NCBI GenBank assembly: GCA_037443945.1
Contig: JBBINH010000001.1
Coordinates: 165,286 to 229,285 of the forward strand
Length of the DNA stretch: 64,000 nucleotides
From: SSF26 sp037443945
GTDB lineage: Bacteria; Chloroflexota; Anaerolineae; J102
Direction: 5' to 3'
Each line of letters begins with the position of its first letter. Within the stretch, counting starts at the first letter, position 1. Below, one piece after another: positions 36,147-44,740 of the stretch. The position numbers and the translations under genes are program-made. The notes under the pieces were generated by a model. That model was not told the DNA's origin. It ran no database searches and saw only the letters and a list, made by a program, of their open reading frames with translations.

Positions 36147-37441
36147 GGAACCGCCATTATCCCTTGACCTCTCGGCGCAGAGAGGAAAGCCTGCGCCCGC
36201 CGCAGGGCTTCGCCGTAGGCGGCCAGGGTTTGCTCGGTAACCTGATCCCAGTTGTAGCGGTTACGCACCACCGTCTGGGCCGTCTCGGCCCGCGCCCGCG
36301 CTGCTTCGGGCTGGCGCAAGACCTGAAGGATGCCTTGCGCCAGGGCCGAAACCGAATTCCGGGCCACATGCAGGCCGGTGTGTTCGTGTTCCACCACTTC
36401 CGCCAAACCGCTGCCCTCGGCCACGACAACGGGAATGCCGGCGGCCATGGCCTCCAGGGCCACGATGCCAAAAGGCTCGTAGCGACTGGGGAACACGGCA
36501 ACATCGGCCACGCCATAGAAGCGATCGCGCTCTTCGTCGGAAATGTAACCGACCAATTGCACGCGTCCTTCCAGACCCAGACGGGCAATGCTTTGCTGAA
36601 GCTGACGGGTGTAGTCCTCGGGTCCTTTGCCGGCGATAACGGCGCGGGCCTGAGGCAGTTCGCGACAAACCTCGGCCATCGCCTCCACGAGCAGGTCAAC
36701 GCCCTTCTCGCCGACCAAGCGGCCAACATAAAAGACCAAAGGTTCGTCGTCGGCGGCCCATCGACGCCGAAAATCGCCTAATTCGGCCCGCGGTTTGCGC
36801 AGATCGGCGAACAAAGCCGCTTCAACGGCGTTGGGAATAACGACCACTTTATCGGCCAGCACCTGCAGATGGGTGATCGTCTCCCGACACATAAAGCGAC
36901 TACAGGTGATGATGAGATCGGCTTCCTGGGCCAGATGCCATTCGGCCGTATGGATGGCCTTGCTCAGCTCGGTCGTCGGCAGATGGCCGCCGAGACGGCC
37001 GATTTCGAGGGCGTGGAAGGTGACGACAAGGGGAATGCGATAGCGACGATGAAGGTCATTGGCCACAAAGCCGACCAACCAGTCATGAGCATGGAGGAGA
37101 TCGAAGCCACCGGCGCCGTTCAGCCGCTGACTGATATGGGCATTGAGGGCGTCGTTCATCCCCCACACCTGACCGATAAAATCCTCATTCAGTCGGGGCA
37201 ACATCGCGTCAACGCGGGTGATGCGGCCGAAACGGCCTACGGTCTCGTGCGCTTCCCAGCTTGGATCGTAGCGGGGCAGGAACAGATCAACGGCAATGCG
37301 TTCGCTGAGTCGGGGGACAAGGGCGCGCATGTGGGCGCCCAAGCCGCCCACCCGATTGCGGGTGTATTCGGTGGCCAGCATGGCCACGTGTAACGGTCCG
37401 GTCTCGTCTGGCGAGGGGTTGAAAGGCTTTGGATGCAGCAT
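36113..37441 (-). CDS. Glycosyltransferase family 4 protein
   Basis: A 442-residue GT-B enzyme. The N-terminal domain resembles glycogen-synthase-like proteins (MLATEYTRNRVGGLGAHMRAL; HAHDWLVGFVA). The C-terminal domain shows VFYVGRLVGEKGVDLLVEAM and the EPFGIVALEAMAAG nucleotide-sugar motif. ATG 37441 follows AAGGTCATCA. It overlaps the upstream binding-protein gene by about 205 bp on the same strand in another frame, which is unusual. Product glycan is unknown. Confidence 0.9.
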   Translation of the reverse strand: MLHPKPFNPSPDETGPLHVAMLATEYTRNRVGGLGAHMRALVPRLSERIAVDLFLPRYDPSWEAHETVGRFGRITRVDAMLPRLNEDFIGQVWGMNDALNAHISQRLNGAGGFDLLHAHDWLVGFVANDLHRRYRIPLVVTFHALEIGRLGGHLPTTELSKAIHTAEWHLAQEADLIITCSRFMCRETITHLQVLADKVVVIPNAVEAALFADLRKPRAELGDFRRRWAADDEPLVFYVGRLVGEKGVDLLVEAMAEVCRELPQARAVIAGKGPEDYTRQLQQSIARLGLEGRVQLVGYISDEERDRFYGVADVAVFPSRYEPFGIVALEAMAAGIPVVVAEGSGLAEVVEHEHTGLHVARNSVSALAQGILQVLRQPEAARARAETAQTVVRNRYNWDQVTEQTLAAYGEALRRAQAFLSAPRGQGIMAVPYQSPEKTNTA

Positions 37442-38304
37442 TGATGACCTTGATGGATGAAGACGTGATAGGGCCAACGCGGTAACTCGGCAAAGCCGGC
37501 CACGACTTCGCTACGGGTCCGGGCCTGCGCCAGCAAGCGCAAGGCCTGATCCGTGGCGGCGTAGGCCAGCCGCGCTATGGGCGGTGGTGGGACACCAACC
37601 TGGTTCTCGTAGGCTACGGCAACGTCTGCCGGCAGATCATCGGGCAAGACGGTGGCCCAAACCAGACCGGTCATCGCCTCGCCGGCCCAGGCCTGGGCGG
37701 CTTCTTCGGCTGCCACCGGTCCCGCCGCCGGCACCTGCTCCGGGGCAGTCCGACGGAATTCGGCCAGGGTCAGGGGATCGCCCAACCAGATGGCGGTTCC
37801 GGTCAGGGGCACATCCCAGGCCGGGGTGGCTTCGGATACCCAAGGACGCAAAGCGGCGGTCAAATCGGCGGTCGTTCCGGCCAGCGGGTGGACCCACAGC
37901 CACGAGGCTTCGGGCAGAGGGGCCAGGCTCAGGACAGGGAGTCCGGCCGCAGCCAGGGCCGGTGCGGCCCGACGGGTCGTGTGGCTTTGGGCCGGGCCCA
38001 GGACAAGGAGAACATCGGGATCGAGGGTCAGTTGGGCCGCCAACGTTGCGGCCAGTTCGGGATCGCCATCGTCATTGAGGGCCACCAACTCGACTCGAGG
38101 CTGCCCACCGCCCGTATTCCACGCCTGCAAACGCAGTTTGACGGCATGGAGGACGGCATAGCCGTAGGGTCGCGAGGGTCCCTCGAAGGGGGCGATCAGG
38201 CCGATCTTGACGACACGGGGCGGATACCGATCGAGACATCCGACTGCAATACCCGCCACAATCAAGAGCGATAATATGCGGACTATAACACCCATAGACG
38301 CCAA
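37237..38304 (-). CDS. LIV-type substrate-binding lipoprotein-like protein
   Basis: About 355 residues. A lipobox (AGIAVGC) follows the signal helix. The body matches the Leu/Ile/Val-type receptor fold: VVKIGLIAPFEGPSRPYGYA, VELVALNDDGDPELAA, LLVLGPAQSHTTRRAAPALA. It probably ends functionally near WPYHVFIHQG (about 37440); the remaining ~65 residues encoded in the open frame are unlike the family and overlap the glycosyltransferase gene. Start TTG 38304 (GAGGAGG, spacing 6) or ATG 38295. No transport genes are adjacent. A frameshift near the end is possible. Confidence 0.7.
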   Translation of the reverse strand: MASMGVIVRILSLLIVAGIAVGCLDRYPPRVVKIGLIAPFEGPSRPYGYAVLHAVKLRLQAWNTGGGQPRVELVALNDDGDPELAATLAAQLTLDPDVLLVLGPAQSHTTRRAAPALAAAGLPVLSLAPLPEASWLWVHPLAGTTADLTAALRPWVSEATPAWDVPLTGTAIWLGDPLTLAEFRRTAPEQVPAAGPVAAEEAAQAWAGEAMTGLVWATVLPDDLPADVAVAYENQVGVPPPPIARLAYAATDQALRLLAQARTRSEVVAGFAELPRWPYHVFIHQGHQCCIQSLSTPRQTRPDRYTWPCWPPNTPAIGWAAWAPTCAPLSPDSANALPLICSCPATIQAGKRTRP

Positions 38305-38398
38305 ACGTTCCTCCTCTTGGCTTGCAAAATCCTGACAAAACACCCCGCCTCTTATCTCATCCCCTGGACCCTGCCTCTTTCCCGGTCAGATACGAAGC

Positions 38399-38419
38399 GA
38401 CGCCCCGTATGGGGGCGTC
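38399..38419. repeat. Intergenic hairpin
   Basis: GACGCCCC (38399-38406) and GGGGCGTC (38412-38419) form a perfect 8-bp stem with a 5-base loop between mltG and the binding-protein gene. No T-run follows on either strand, so a terminator is uncertain. Confidence 0.4.
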
Positions 38420-38442
38420 CGAGCGGGCACGATCCCGCCTCG

Positions 38443-39651
38443 TCAACGGCCATAGGTTTGGACATTGAGTTGATGTTCGGCGCCTGTTTCGGCAAAGACA
38501 TGAGCGCCGCCGCTGCTGGCCACGAAGTAGCAATAATTCGTCTCGGCCGGGTTGACCACGGCCCGGATCGAATCCAGGCTGGGACCGGCAATCGGACCCG
38601 GCGGCAGGCCCGGATACAGATAGGTGTTGTAGGGCGAATTGAATTGCTGGTAATCCTCCACTTTTTCCACCGTCGGCCACCAGGTCTTTTGCTCGACGCT
38701 GTAGCCCATGGCGTATTGGGCCGTGGGATCGGCCTGAAGATAGCCGAAGGTCTCGCGAGCGCATTTCTCGCCCAGACGATTGCGATAGGTCGAGGCGATC
38801 AACGGCCGTTCCTCGGCCAGAGCCGCCTCGCGCTCGACGATAGAGGCCAGAGTCAGGACCTGATGAAAGGTCAGGCCGCTGGCGGCGATTTGCTGGCGTA
38901 GGGTATCGTCCACGCGGGCCTCCAGGTTGTCGAAGAAAATGCGCAACACCTGGGCCGAGGTCGCGCCCACCGGAAAGCGATAGGTGTCGGGGAAAAGGTA
39001 TCCCTCGAACGACACGCCCTTCGGTTTGTCTCGGAGCAGTGGATAATCGGGCAGACCGAGCAGGGCCAAATCGCCGGCCCGCACCGATGCCAGGAACTCG
39101 GCCGCGCCGACCACGCCGTTTTCCTCCAGGATCTGGGCCACTTCTTCGGCCCGCCGACCTTCGGGGATGCGCACCAGAACATCCTCGGCCTGAGCCCTTT
39201 GCAAAGCCTCGGCGATTTCGGGCATGGTCATCGCCGGCGAGAGTAGAAAATCACCCGCCTCGAGTTTTTGGTCGATCCCGTTGATGCGCATATAGAGCCG
39301 GAAAAGGGCCGCATCTCGGATCAGGCCCAGATTCTCCAGCCGTTCTGAAATCTCGAAACCGGTCTCGCCGAAGTCCACATGAAAAGCCACCGGCGTGCCG
39401 TTGGGATCCACGGGCCGTTCGATGTCATTGCGACGCAGGTTCAGGTAGAATTGCAAGACCTGGGTTTCCAGATTATCCGGTCGCAACGTGCGCCAGGGCG
39501 CATCCACAAAGCGCACCAGCCCGGCTGCGGTCCCCTCTCGCTCGTGGGCCGTCATCTGGTGGCGCGTCCATTCTACCGTGGTCCGGCCGATCGCAACGAG
39601 AGCGACCATCACGGTGCCGAAAAAGACAAAACGCGCCAGGAAACGCAGCAT
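38443..39651 (-). CDS. mltG: Endolytic peptidoglycan transglycosylase MltG (YceG family)
   Basis: A 402-residue membrane-anchored enzyme that cuts nascent glycan strands. An N-terminal transmembrane helix (FLARFVFFGTVMVALVAIG) is followed by a LysM-like region (VLVRIPEGRRAEEVAQIL). The catalytic Glu is in SIVEREAALAEER; SPYNTYLYPGLPPGPI is a family hallmark. Followed on the operon side by a binding lipoprotein and preceded by ruvX, the usual order alaS-ruvX-mltG. Confidence 0.93.
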   Translation of the reverse strand: MLRFLARFVFFGTVMVALVAIGRTTVEWTRHQMTAHEREGTAAGLVRFVDAPWRTLRPDNLETQVLQFYLNLRRNDIERPVDPNGTPVAFHVDFGETGFEISERLENLGLIRDAALFRLYMRINGIDQKLEAGDFLLSPAMTMPEIAEALQRAQAEDVLVRIPEGRRAEEVAQILEENGVVGAAEFLASVRAGDLALLGLPDYPLLRDKPKGVSFEGYLFPDTYRFPVGATSAQVLRIFFDNLEARVDDTLRQQIAASGLTFHQVLTLASIVEREAALAEERPLIASTYRNRLGEKCARETFGYLQADPTAQYAMGYSVEQKTWWPTVEKVEDYQQFNSPYNTYLYPGLPPGPIAGPSLDSIRAVVNPAETNYCYFVASSGGAHVFAETGAEHQLNVQTYGR

Positions 39652-39657
39652 GGCGGG

Positions 39658-40092
39658 TTACAAGGCGAGGGGGTTCACAGCGTGCGAACGTTCTGAGGCG
39701 GCGGCGAAGTAGGAGTCGAGGATCATGGCTGCGGCCACGTCATCGTGGTAGCGGCGACGCCGGCCGATCTCGGCGGCAATCTGTTCGGCCTCGAAAGAAC
39801 TCAGACGCTCGTCCCAAAGGACAACAGGCAGGCCGAGATGGCGTTCCAACGCGCGGGCAAAACGACGCACCCGCCGGGCTTGAGGCCCTTCGCTGCCGTC
39901 CATCCGATAGGGCAGACCCACCAGGATGCGTTCGGCGCCGACCGCAACGGCCAGACGAGCGATGGCGGCAAAGTCCTCGCGCTGGGTGCGGCGCACGAGC
40001 ACGGCCAGAGGCCGCGCCAGACGGCTTTCGTCGGAACCGGTGGCAACGCCGATACGACGTTCACCGTAATCGAGGGCCAGCCAGGTGGTCAT
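39658..40092 (-). CDS. ruvX: Putative pre-16S rRNA nuclease / Holliday junction resolvase (YqgF)
   Basis: A 144-residue RNase H-like nuclease. LALDYGERRIGVATG has the first catalytic Asp, LVGLPYRMDGSEG the Pro-Y-R-M-D-G motif, DERLSSFEAEQI and HDDVAAAMIL the remaining acids. 6 bp before mltG; in the alaS-ruvX-mltG neighbourhood found in many bacteria. Confidence 0.95.
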   Translation of the reverse strand: MTTWLALDYGERRIGVATGSDESRLARPLAVLVRRTQREDFAAIARLAVAVGAERILVGLPYRMDGSEGPQARRVRRFARALERHLGLPVVLWDERLSSFEAEQIAAEIGRRRRYHDDVAAAMILDSYFAAASERSHAVNPLAL

Positions 40093-40100
40093 GAGGATGC

Positions 40101-41666
40101 TCAGCGCTGCCGGACGAGGACCTTGATGCGGGTGGGAATGTAGGGCAGACGTCCGGTCCAGTTCGGCTCCAATGTGATCTCCGGCGGTCGCGCCAGCTCG
40201 AAACGGCGTTGCAACAGCCCTGGGGCTTCATCCAAAGGCACCCCGGCCAGCAAAGCCCGCACCTCACCGGTGCGAATGGGGAGCAGCGCTTCGCCCGCTG
40301 CGGTCAAGGTCATGCGCACCGATTCCTGATCGAAGCGCAGGAATTGAACGGTGCCATGCTGGATGGTGTCTTCGAGCAGAAAATGACCCGGCGGCACACT
40401 TTCGCGCAACGCCCGCGTGACCAGGGTCTGCGCGCCGGCCAAATCCACGGCCATGCCGCGGGCCAAGAGCTGCAGTTGCAGGCTCAGGGTCGGCGATTGT
40501 TCGCCGGCAAAACGGTCGTAGGTCTCGGCCAGCGTGAAGGTCTGCACGGTTTCGGGCGGGATGTACTCGCCCTGGCGCAGGCTTTCGCCCAAGCGGGCGT
40601 AGGCCTGGGCCTGAAGCTGCTGTTGCAGTTCACCCAAAAGCCGCTCTTTATCGGCCTGGGTGACAACGACAACATCGGCCATGGTGCCGCCTTGGGTCGG
40701 GGCCTCGTTGGTGACCCGCAGGCTCAGACCCAGCGGACCTTCGATTTCACCGATGGCAAACGCAGCCACGTTGCCCTGACGGCCCGGCTCGAGGGCCTCC
40801 ACAGTGACGCCGGCCCGTTGTCCGACGCCGGCCGGCACCGTCACCTCGTTTTCGGTCCGAAAGCGGACGTTGTTCCCGGTCACGGTGCGCACGATCGTAT
40901 TGGCCGGGACCACAATCTCCCGTGCGGTACGATTGATAAAGGTGACGGTGCCGCGCGCTTTGCCGGCCGGGGCAAACGTGGAGCCGGTTGCCATCGTCGT
41001 CCCCGTCCCCTCCACGCGCGCCTGCACCACCCGTGCCGGGACGAGTCGGTTGACATAATCCGGTTGATCGATGCCGGTGCGGGCGACGATCTCCAGAGAA
41101 CTGACGATGCGCGTATGTGCAGGCACCAGACTGACGGTGGCCTGCGGCAAGATCACAAGGGCCAGGCCCGCCAAAATCACGACCAGCAGCAGGCTGAGGA
41201 AGCCATAACCGAGCAGCGCCGTCCAGGCCGTGGGAGCACGACGGCGCACGATGCCGTCCCAGAGGACCATGTCTCCGGTCGTGATGATGGCCGGAGCCTG
41301 CAAACCCAGTCCCACACGCGCTTGCGGTCGGATGACGAGGGGCCGCACCACCCGCGGCGAGGGCAGAGGGGGCGGAGGGGCGGGATAGCGCCAGCGGCCC
41401 TGCGCCCGGCTGACATCGGCAAAGACGGGCAGACGGGCCTGACGGGCGTGATAACGAATATCGGCATCGGTTGTCACCAACGCCACCTGCACCCGCGCGG
41501 CATCGGCCTGGCGGCGCACGATCTGCAAGGGGATGATGGCAGCCAGGGCATCGGCAGCCGGAGGCAGAACCAGAAGCAACCGCTCACCCGGCCTAGCTTC
41601 GCGTAGAACGGTCAGCACGGCCTCCAGGGTAACGGGGGCGGTCAATTCGATAACACGGGAGGACAT
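40101..41666 (-). CDS. Membrane protein with baseplate-J-like domain
   Basis: A 521-residue protein. The N-terminal 150 residues look like a cytosolic Rossmann-like domain (RLLLVLPPAADALAA, VALVTTDADI) with a Pro-rich linker. One transmembrane helix lies near 155-180 (FLSLLLVVILAGLALVIL). The extracytoplasmic part is baseplate-J/gp47-like: ARGTVTFINRTAREIVVPAN, RFRTENEVTVPAG and VTVEALEPGRQGNVAAF. Proteins of this layout occur in Chloroflexota next to ruvX/alaS, not in phage clusters. Start ATG 41666; no strong SD. Function unknown. Confidence 0.75.
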   Translation of the reverse strand: MSSRVIELTAPVTLEAVLTVLREARPGERLLLVLPPAADALAAIIPLQIVRRQADAARVQVALVTTDADIRYHARQARLPVFADVSRAQGRWRYPAPPPPLPSPRVVRPLVIRPQARVGLGLQAPAIITTGDMVLWDGIVRRRAPTAWTALLGYGFLSLLLVVILAGLALVILPQATVSLVPAHTRIVSSLEIVARTGIDQPDYVNRLVPARVVQARVEGTGTTMATGSTFAPAGKARGTVTFINRTAREIVVPANTIVRTVTGNNVRFRTENEVTVPAGVGQRAGVTVEALEPGRQGNVAAFAIGEIEGPLGLSLRVTNEAPTQGGTMADVVVVTQADKERLLGELQQQLQAQAYARLGESLRQGEYIPPETVQTFTLAETYDRFAGEQSPTLSLQLQLLARGMAVDLAGAQTLVTRALRESVPPGHFLLEDTIQHGTVQFLRFDQESVRMTLTAAGEALLPIRTGEVRALLAGVPLDEAPGLLQRRFELARPPEITLEPNWTGRLPYIPTRIKVLVRQR

Positions 41667-41722
41667 CAACAGAACACGCCGATGGCCCGACAGGCAACGG
41701 CCTGGGAAACCTTCTGGCAGGG

Positions 41723-44419
41723 TCAGACGGGCAACAAGGAAGTGACATGCTCCAGGGCAGCCGCCAGAGCCGCATCAAGCCGTTCCGGATGCTTGCCTCC
41801 GGCCTGGGCGATATCGGCGCGACCGCCACCGCCGCCGCCGATGATGGGTCCCAGGGCGCGCACCAGGTGATCGGCCCGGAAGCCCCGGTCCACTACGTCT
41901 TTTGTGGCCGCCGCGATGATCGTCGGACGGTTGTTGAGAATCGCACCCAACACCACAATGCTGGTGCCGAGCCTGTCCCGAAGGTTGTCGGCCATCAGCC
42001 GCATGTCATCGACATCGGTGGCTTCGATGCGTTGGGCCAGGAACTTGATGCCGTCCACCGTTTGCGCATTGGCCGCCAGCGCCGTGGCCTGTTTGGCCAC
42101 AAGTTGTTGGCGCAGTCGGTCGATCTCCCGATGCAGGTCGGTGAGCTGGGTTTTCAACTCGACGACCTTCTGCTCCACGTTTTCCGGCGCGACGTTGAAC
42201 TCGCGGCCCAGGCGATCGAGGATGCGCTGACGTTGAAACGCCCAGTTTACGGCTCCCATTCCGGTGACGGCCTCGATACGCCGTATCCCGGCCTGAACCG
42301 AGCCTTCGCCGATGATGTAGAAGCTACCGATATGGGCCGTATTGGCGACATGGGTGCCACCACACAACTCGTAGCTCCAGAAAACGCCGTTTTCGCCCAG
42401 TTGGATGGTGCGCACCTCATCGCCGTACTTCTCGCCGAAGAGGGCCGTAGCGCCTTCGGCCAGGGCCTGCTCCAGCGGCTTGAAGGCAATGCGCACCGGA
42501 TAGGCCGCCAGAATGGCCTGATTGACGGTGTGCACGATCTGCTCGATCTGTTCGGCAGTAAGTGGCGCCTCGTAACTGAAGTCAAAGCGCAAGCGGTCAG
42601 GCGCGACCAGCGAGCCGCGCTGCTGGACATCGCGGCCTAAATGCATGCGCAGGGCCTCGTGCAACAGATGGGTGGCCGTGTGGTTGCGCATGATGTGGTG
42701 CCGTCGCTCGGCATCCACGATGGCCTCCACGGGATCCCCGACCCTGGCCGTCCCCCGGGTTACCTGACAGCGGTGGACAATGAGGCCGGCCACAGGACGG
42801 TTGACATCGAGGACGGTCGCCTCCCAATCCCCGGCCACGATGCGGCCGGTATCGGCCACCTGGCCGCCGGCCGTGGCATAGAAGGGCGTTGCGGCCAGCA
42901 CCAGCTCGACCTCACCGGTGGCGTGTTCGACCATCCCGGTCGGTGTGAGCATGGCAACGACGTGGGTGCTCCGTTGCAAGGCGCTGTAGGGGTCGTAAAC
43001 GAGACCGCTTTCGGGCAGGAGACCACTTTCTTGAAGGCGCTCAAGGGCGGCGATGTAGTGCTCGGCGTTGGCGGCAAAGGCGATGAGACCGACGCCGGCC
43101 TGGCTTCGGCGGCGATGTTCGGCTTCGGCCGCTTCGTAAGCGGCCATGTCCACCTCGTAGCCTCGTTCGTGGCAGATGTCGCGCGTGAGTTGGATGGGCA
43201 GGCCGTAGGTGGATTTGAGGTCAAAGGCCCGATCGCCGGGCAGGACGGTGTCCCCGCGTGCGGCCAGTTCGGCCAATAGGCGGTCGAGCTCTCGCCGGCC
43301 TCGCTCCAGAGTGGTCAGGAATTGTTCCTCTTCCTGGGTGACGATCTGGGTGATCAGGGCCTGGCGCTGTCGCAGTTCGGGATACACATGGCCCATCCGC
43401 GCCACCACGGCATCGGTCACCTGGGCCAGGAAAGGACCCTCAAAGCCGATGCGGCGGCCGTAGTAAAAGGCCCGACGGATGACGGTGCGGGCCACCGAAC
43501 CGGCACCGGTCGGACCGGGTCGCACGCCGTCGGCAATCAGAAAGGCCGCCGCGCGAGCGTGGTCGGCAATCACACGGTAGGCTACCATGTGCTGCTGACG
43601 TTCGGCCGCCGTGTGCGCACGCAAGGCCTGGATACGGTCCAGGAGGGGCCGGAAAAGGTCGGTTTCGTAGTTGATGGGCGTGCCCTGGACGACGCCGGCA
43701 ATCCGCTCCAGACCCATACCCGTATCGATACCGGGGCGTGGCAGAAGCGTCCGCCGGCCGTCGGCATCCTGGTTGTACTGCATGAACACCAGGTTCCAGA
43801 TCTCCAGCCAGCGTTCGCAGCCGTTGTCCAGCGCTACCGAACAATCGGGCCGGCCACAGGTGCAGGCCTGCGGCCCCCAATCGTAGTGAATTTCACTGGT
43901 GGGACCGCACGGTCCCACATCACCCATGGACCAGAAGTTGGTCTTATCGCCCATGCGATAGACCCGGGCGGGGTCGATGCCCATGCTCTCGGTCCAGAGT
44001 TTGAAGGCCTCCTCGTCTTCGGCATGCACGGTGTAGTAAAGCCGGTCGGGGTCCAGCTTCAACACGGAGGTGAGAAACGTATAGGCGTAACGGATGGCTT
44101 CGGCCTTGAAGTAATCGCCGAAGCTGAAGTTGCCCAGCATCTCGAAGAAGGTGTGATGCCGCGGCGAAGGCCCGACGTTCTCCAGGTCGTTATGCTTGCC
44201 CGATACGCGCATGCACTTTTGGGCGGTCGTGGCGCGCGTGTAGGGGCGCGTTTCCAGGCCCAGGAAGACATCCTTGAACTGAACCATCCCGGCGTTGGTC
44301 AGGAGGATGGTTTTATCGTTGTAGGGGATGAGGGAAGAACTGGGCACGCGGCGATGGCCGTGTTCTTCGAAGAACTTGAGGAACGCTTCACGAATCTGAT
44401 CGCTGGTAAGGGGAGGCAT
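41723..44419 (-). CDS. alaS: Alanyl-tRNA synthetase
   Basis: An 898-residue class II synthetase. The catalytic core (AFLKFFEEHGHRRVPSSSL, TNAGMVQFKDVFLG), the editing-domain zinc ligands (HTATHLLHEAL and CGGTHVANTAHIG) and the glycine-rich C-Ala domain end (GGGGGGRADIAQAGG) are complete. Size fits the family. First gene of a minus-strand operon alaS, baseplate-J-like, ruvX, mltG. An inverted repeat lies just before the start. Confidence 0.97.
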   Translation of the reverse strand: MPPLTSDQIREAFLKFFEEHGHRRVPSSSLIPYNDKTILLTNAGMVQFKDVFLGLETRPYTRATTAQKCMRVSGKHNDLENVGPSPRHHTFFEMLGNFSFGDYFKAEAIRYAYTFLTSVLKLDPDRLYYTVHAEDEEAFKLWTESMGIDPARVYRMGDKTNFWSMGDVGPCGPTSEIHYDWGPQACTCGRPDCSVALDNGCERWLEIWNLVFMQYNQDADGRRTLLPRPGIDTGMGLERIAGVVQGTPINYETDLFRPLLDRIQALRAHTAAERQQHMVAYRVIADHARAAAFLIADGVRPGPTGAGSVARTVIRRAFYYGRRIGFEGPFLAQVTDAVVARMGHVYPELRQRQALITQIVTQEEEQFLTTLERGRRELDRLLAELAARGDTVLPGDRAFDLKSTYGLPIQLTRDICHERGYEVDMAAYEAAEAEHRRRSQAGVGLIAFAANAEHYIAALERLQESGLLPESGLVYDPYSALQRSTHVVAMLTPTGMVEHATGEVELVLAATPFYATAGGQVADTGRIVAGDWEATVLDVNRPVAGLIVHRCQVTRGTARVGDPVEAIVDAERRHHIMRNHTATHLLHEALRMHLGRDVQQRGSLVAPDRLRFDFSYEAPLTAEQIEQIVHTVNQAILAAYPVRIAFKPLEQALAEGATALFGEKYGDEVRTIQLGENGVFWSYELCGGTHVANTAHIGSFYIIGEGSVQAGIRRIEAVTGMGAVNWAFQRQRILDRLGREFNVAPENVEQKVVELKTQLTDLHREIDRLRQQLVAKQATALAANAQTVDGIKFLAQRIEATDVDDMRLMADNLRDRLGTSIVVLGAILNNRPTIIAAATKDVVDRGFRADHLVRALGPIIGGGGGGRADIAQAGGKHPERLDAALAAALEHVTSLLPV

Positions 44420-44446
44420 GGTATGGGCTGTACGCTAGAAGAGATG

Positions 44447-44468
44447 CCTACCTTCCAAGGAGGGTAGG
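44447..44468. promoter_or_regulatory. 22-bp near-perfect palindrome in the alaS leader
   Basis: CCTACC-TTCC-AA-GGAG-GGTAGG has outer arms of 6 bp and inner arms TCC/GGA with one mismatch. It lies 28 bp before the alaS start, downstream of its promoter, so it could be an operator or an mRNA hairpin. No T-box is present here. Confidence 0.4.
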
Positions 44469-44529
44469 TCGTGACACGTAAAGGGAAATGGGACATGGCT
44501 ATCGTCCACAAACTGACCGGCAAAGTTTC

Positions 44530-44559
44530 ATTTTAAACGATATCCGAGGGTTTGCTCAA
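44530..44559 (-). promoter_or_regulatory. alaS promoter
   Basis: On the minus strand TTGAGC (44559-44554), 18-base spacer, TAAAAT (44535-44530). It drives leftward transcription through the palindrome at 44447-44468. The remaining 44560-44660 shows a short CCCCAAGGGG palindrome and nothing else recognised. Confidence 0.55.
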
Positions 44560-44660
44560 AATCCCCAAGGGGAGTGAGGTGCAAGGCAAGCCACACCCCC
44601 GCCGCTTGCCGTCCGCAGAGGGCATCGCCTTCAACCGGTTAGAGCCCCGTTGTGTTGACC

Positions 44661-44689
44661 TTGTCGGTCCCGGTCGAGGCTGGTATAAT
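44661..44689 (+). promoter_or_regulatory. ftsK promoter
   Basis: TTGTCG (44661-44666), 17-base spacer, extended -10 TGG-TATAAT (44684-44689). The ftsK ATG lies 51 bp downstream. Confidence 0.65.
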
Positions 44690-44740
44690 GGCAACAAGAA
44701 CAAATGAGCTACTCATCATTGCCGTTTATCCGGCCCGGCC

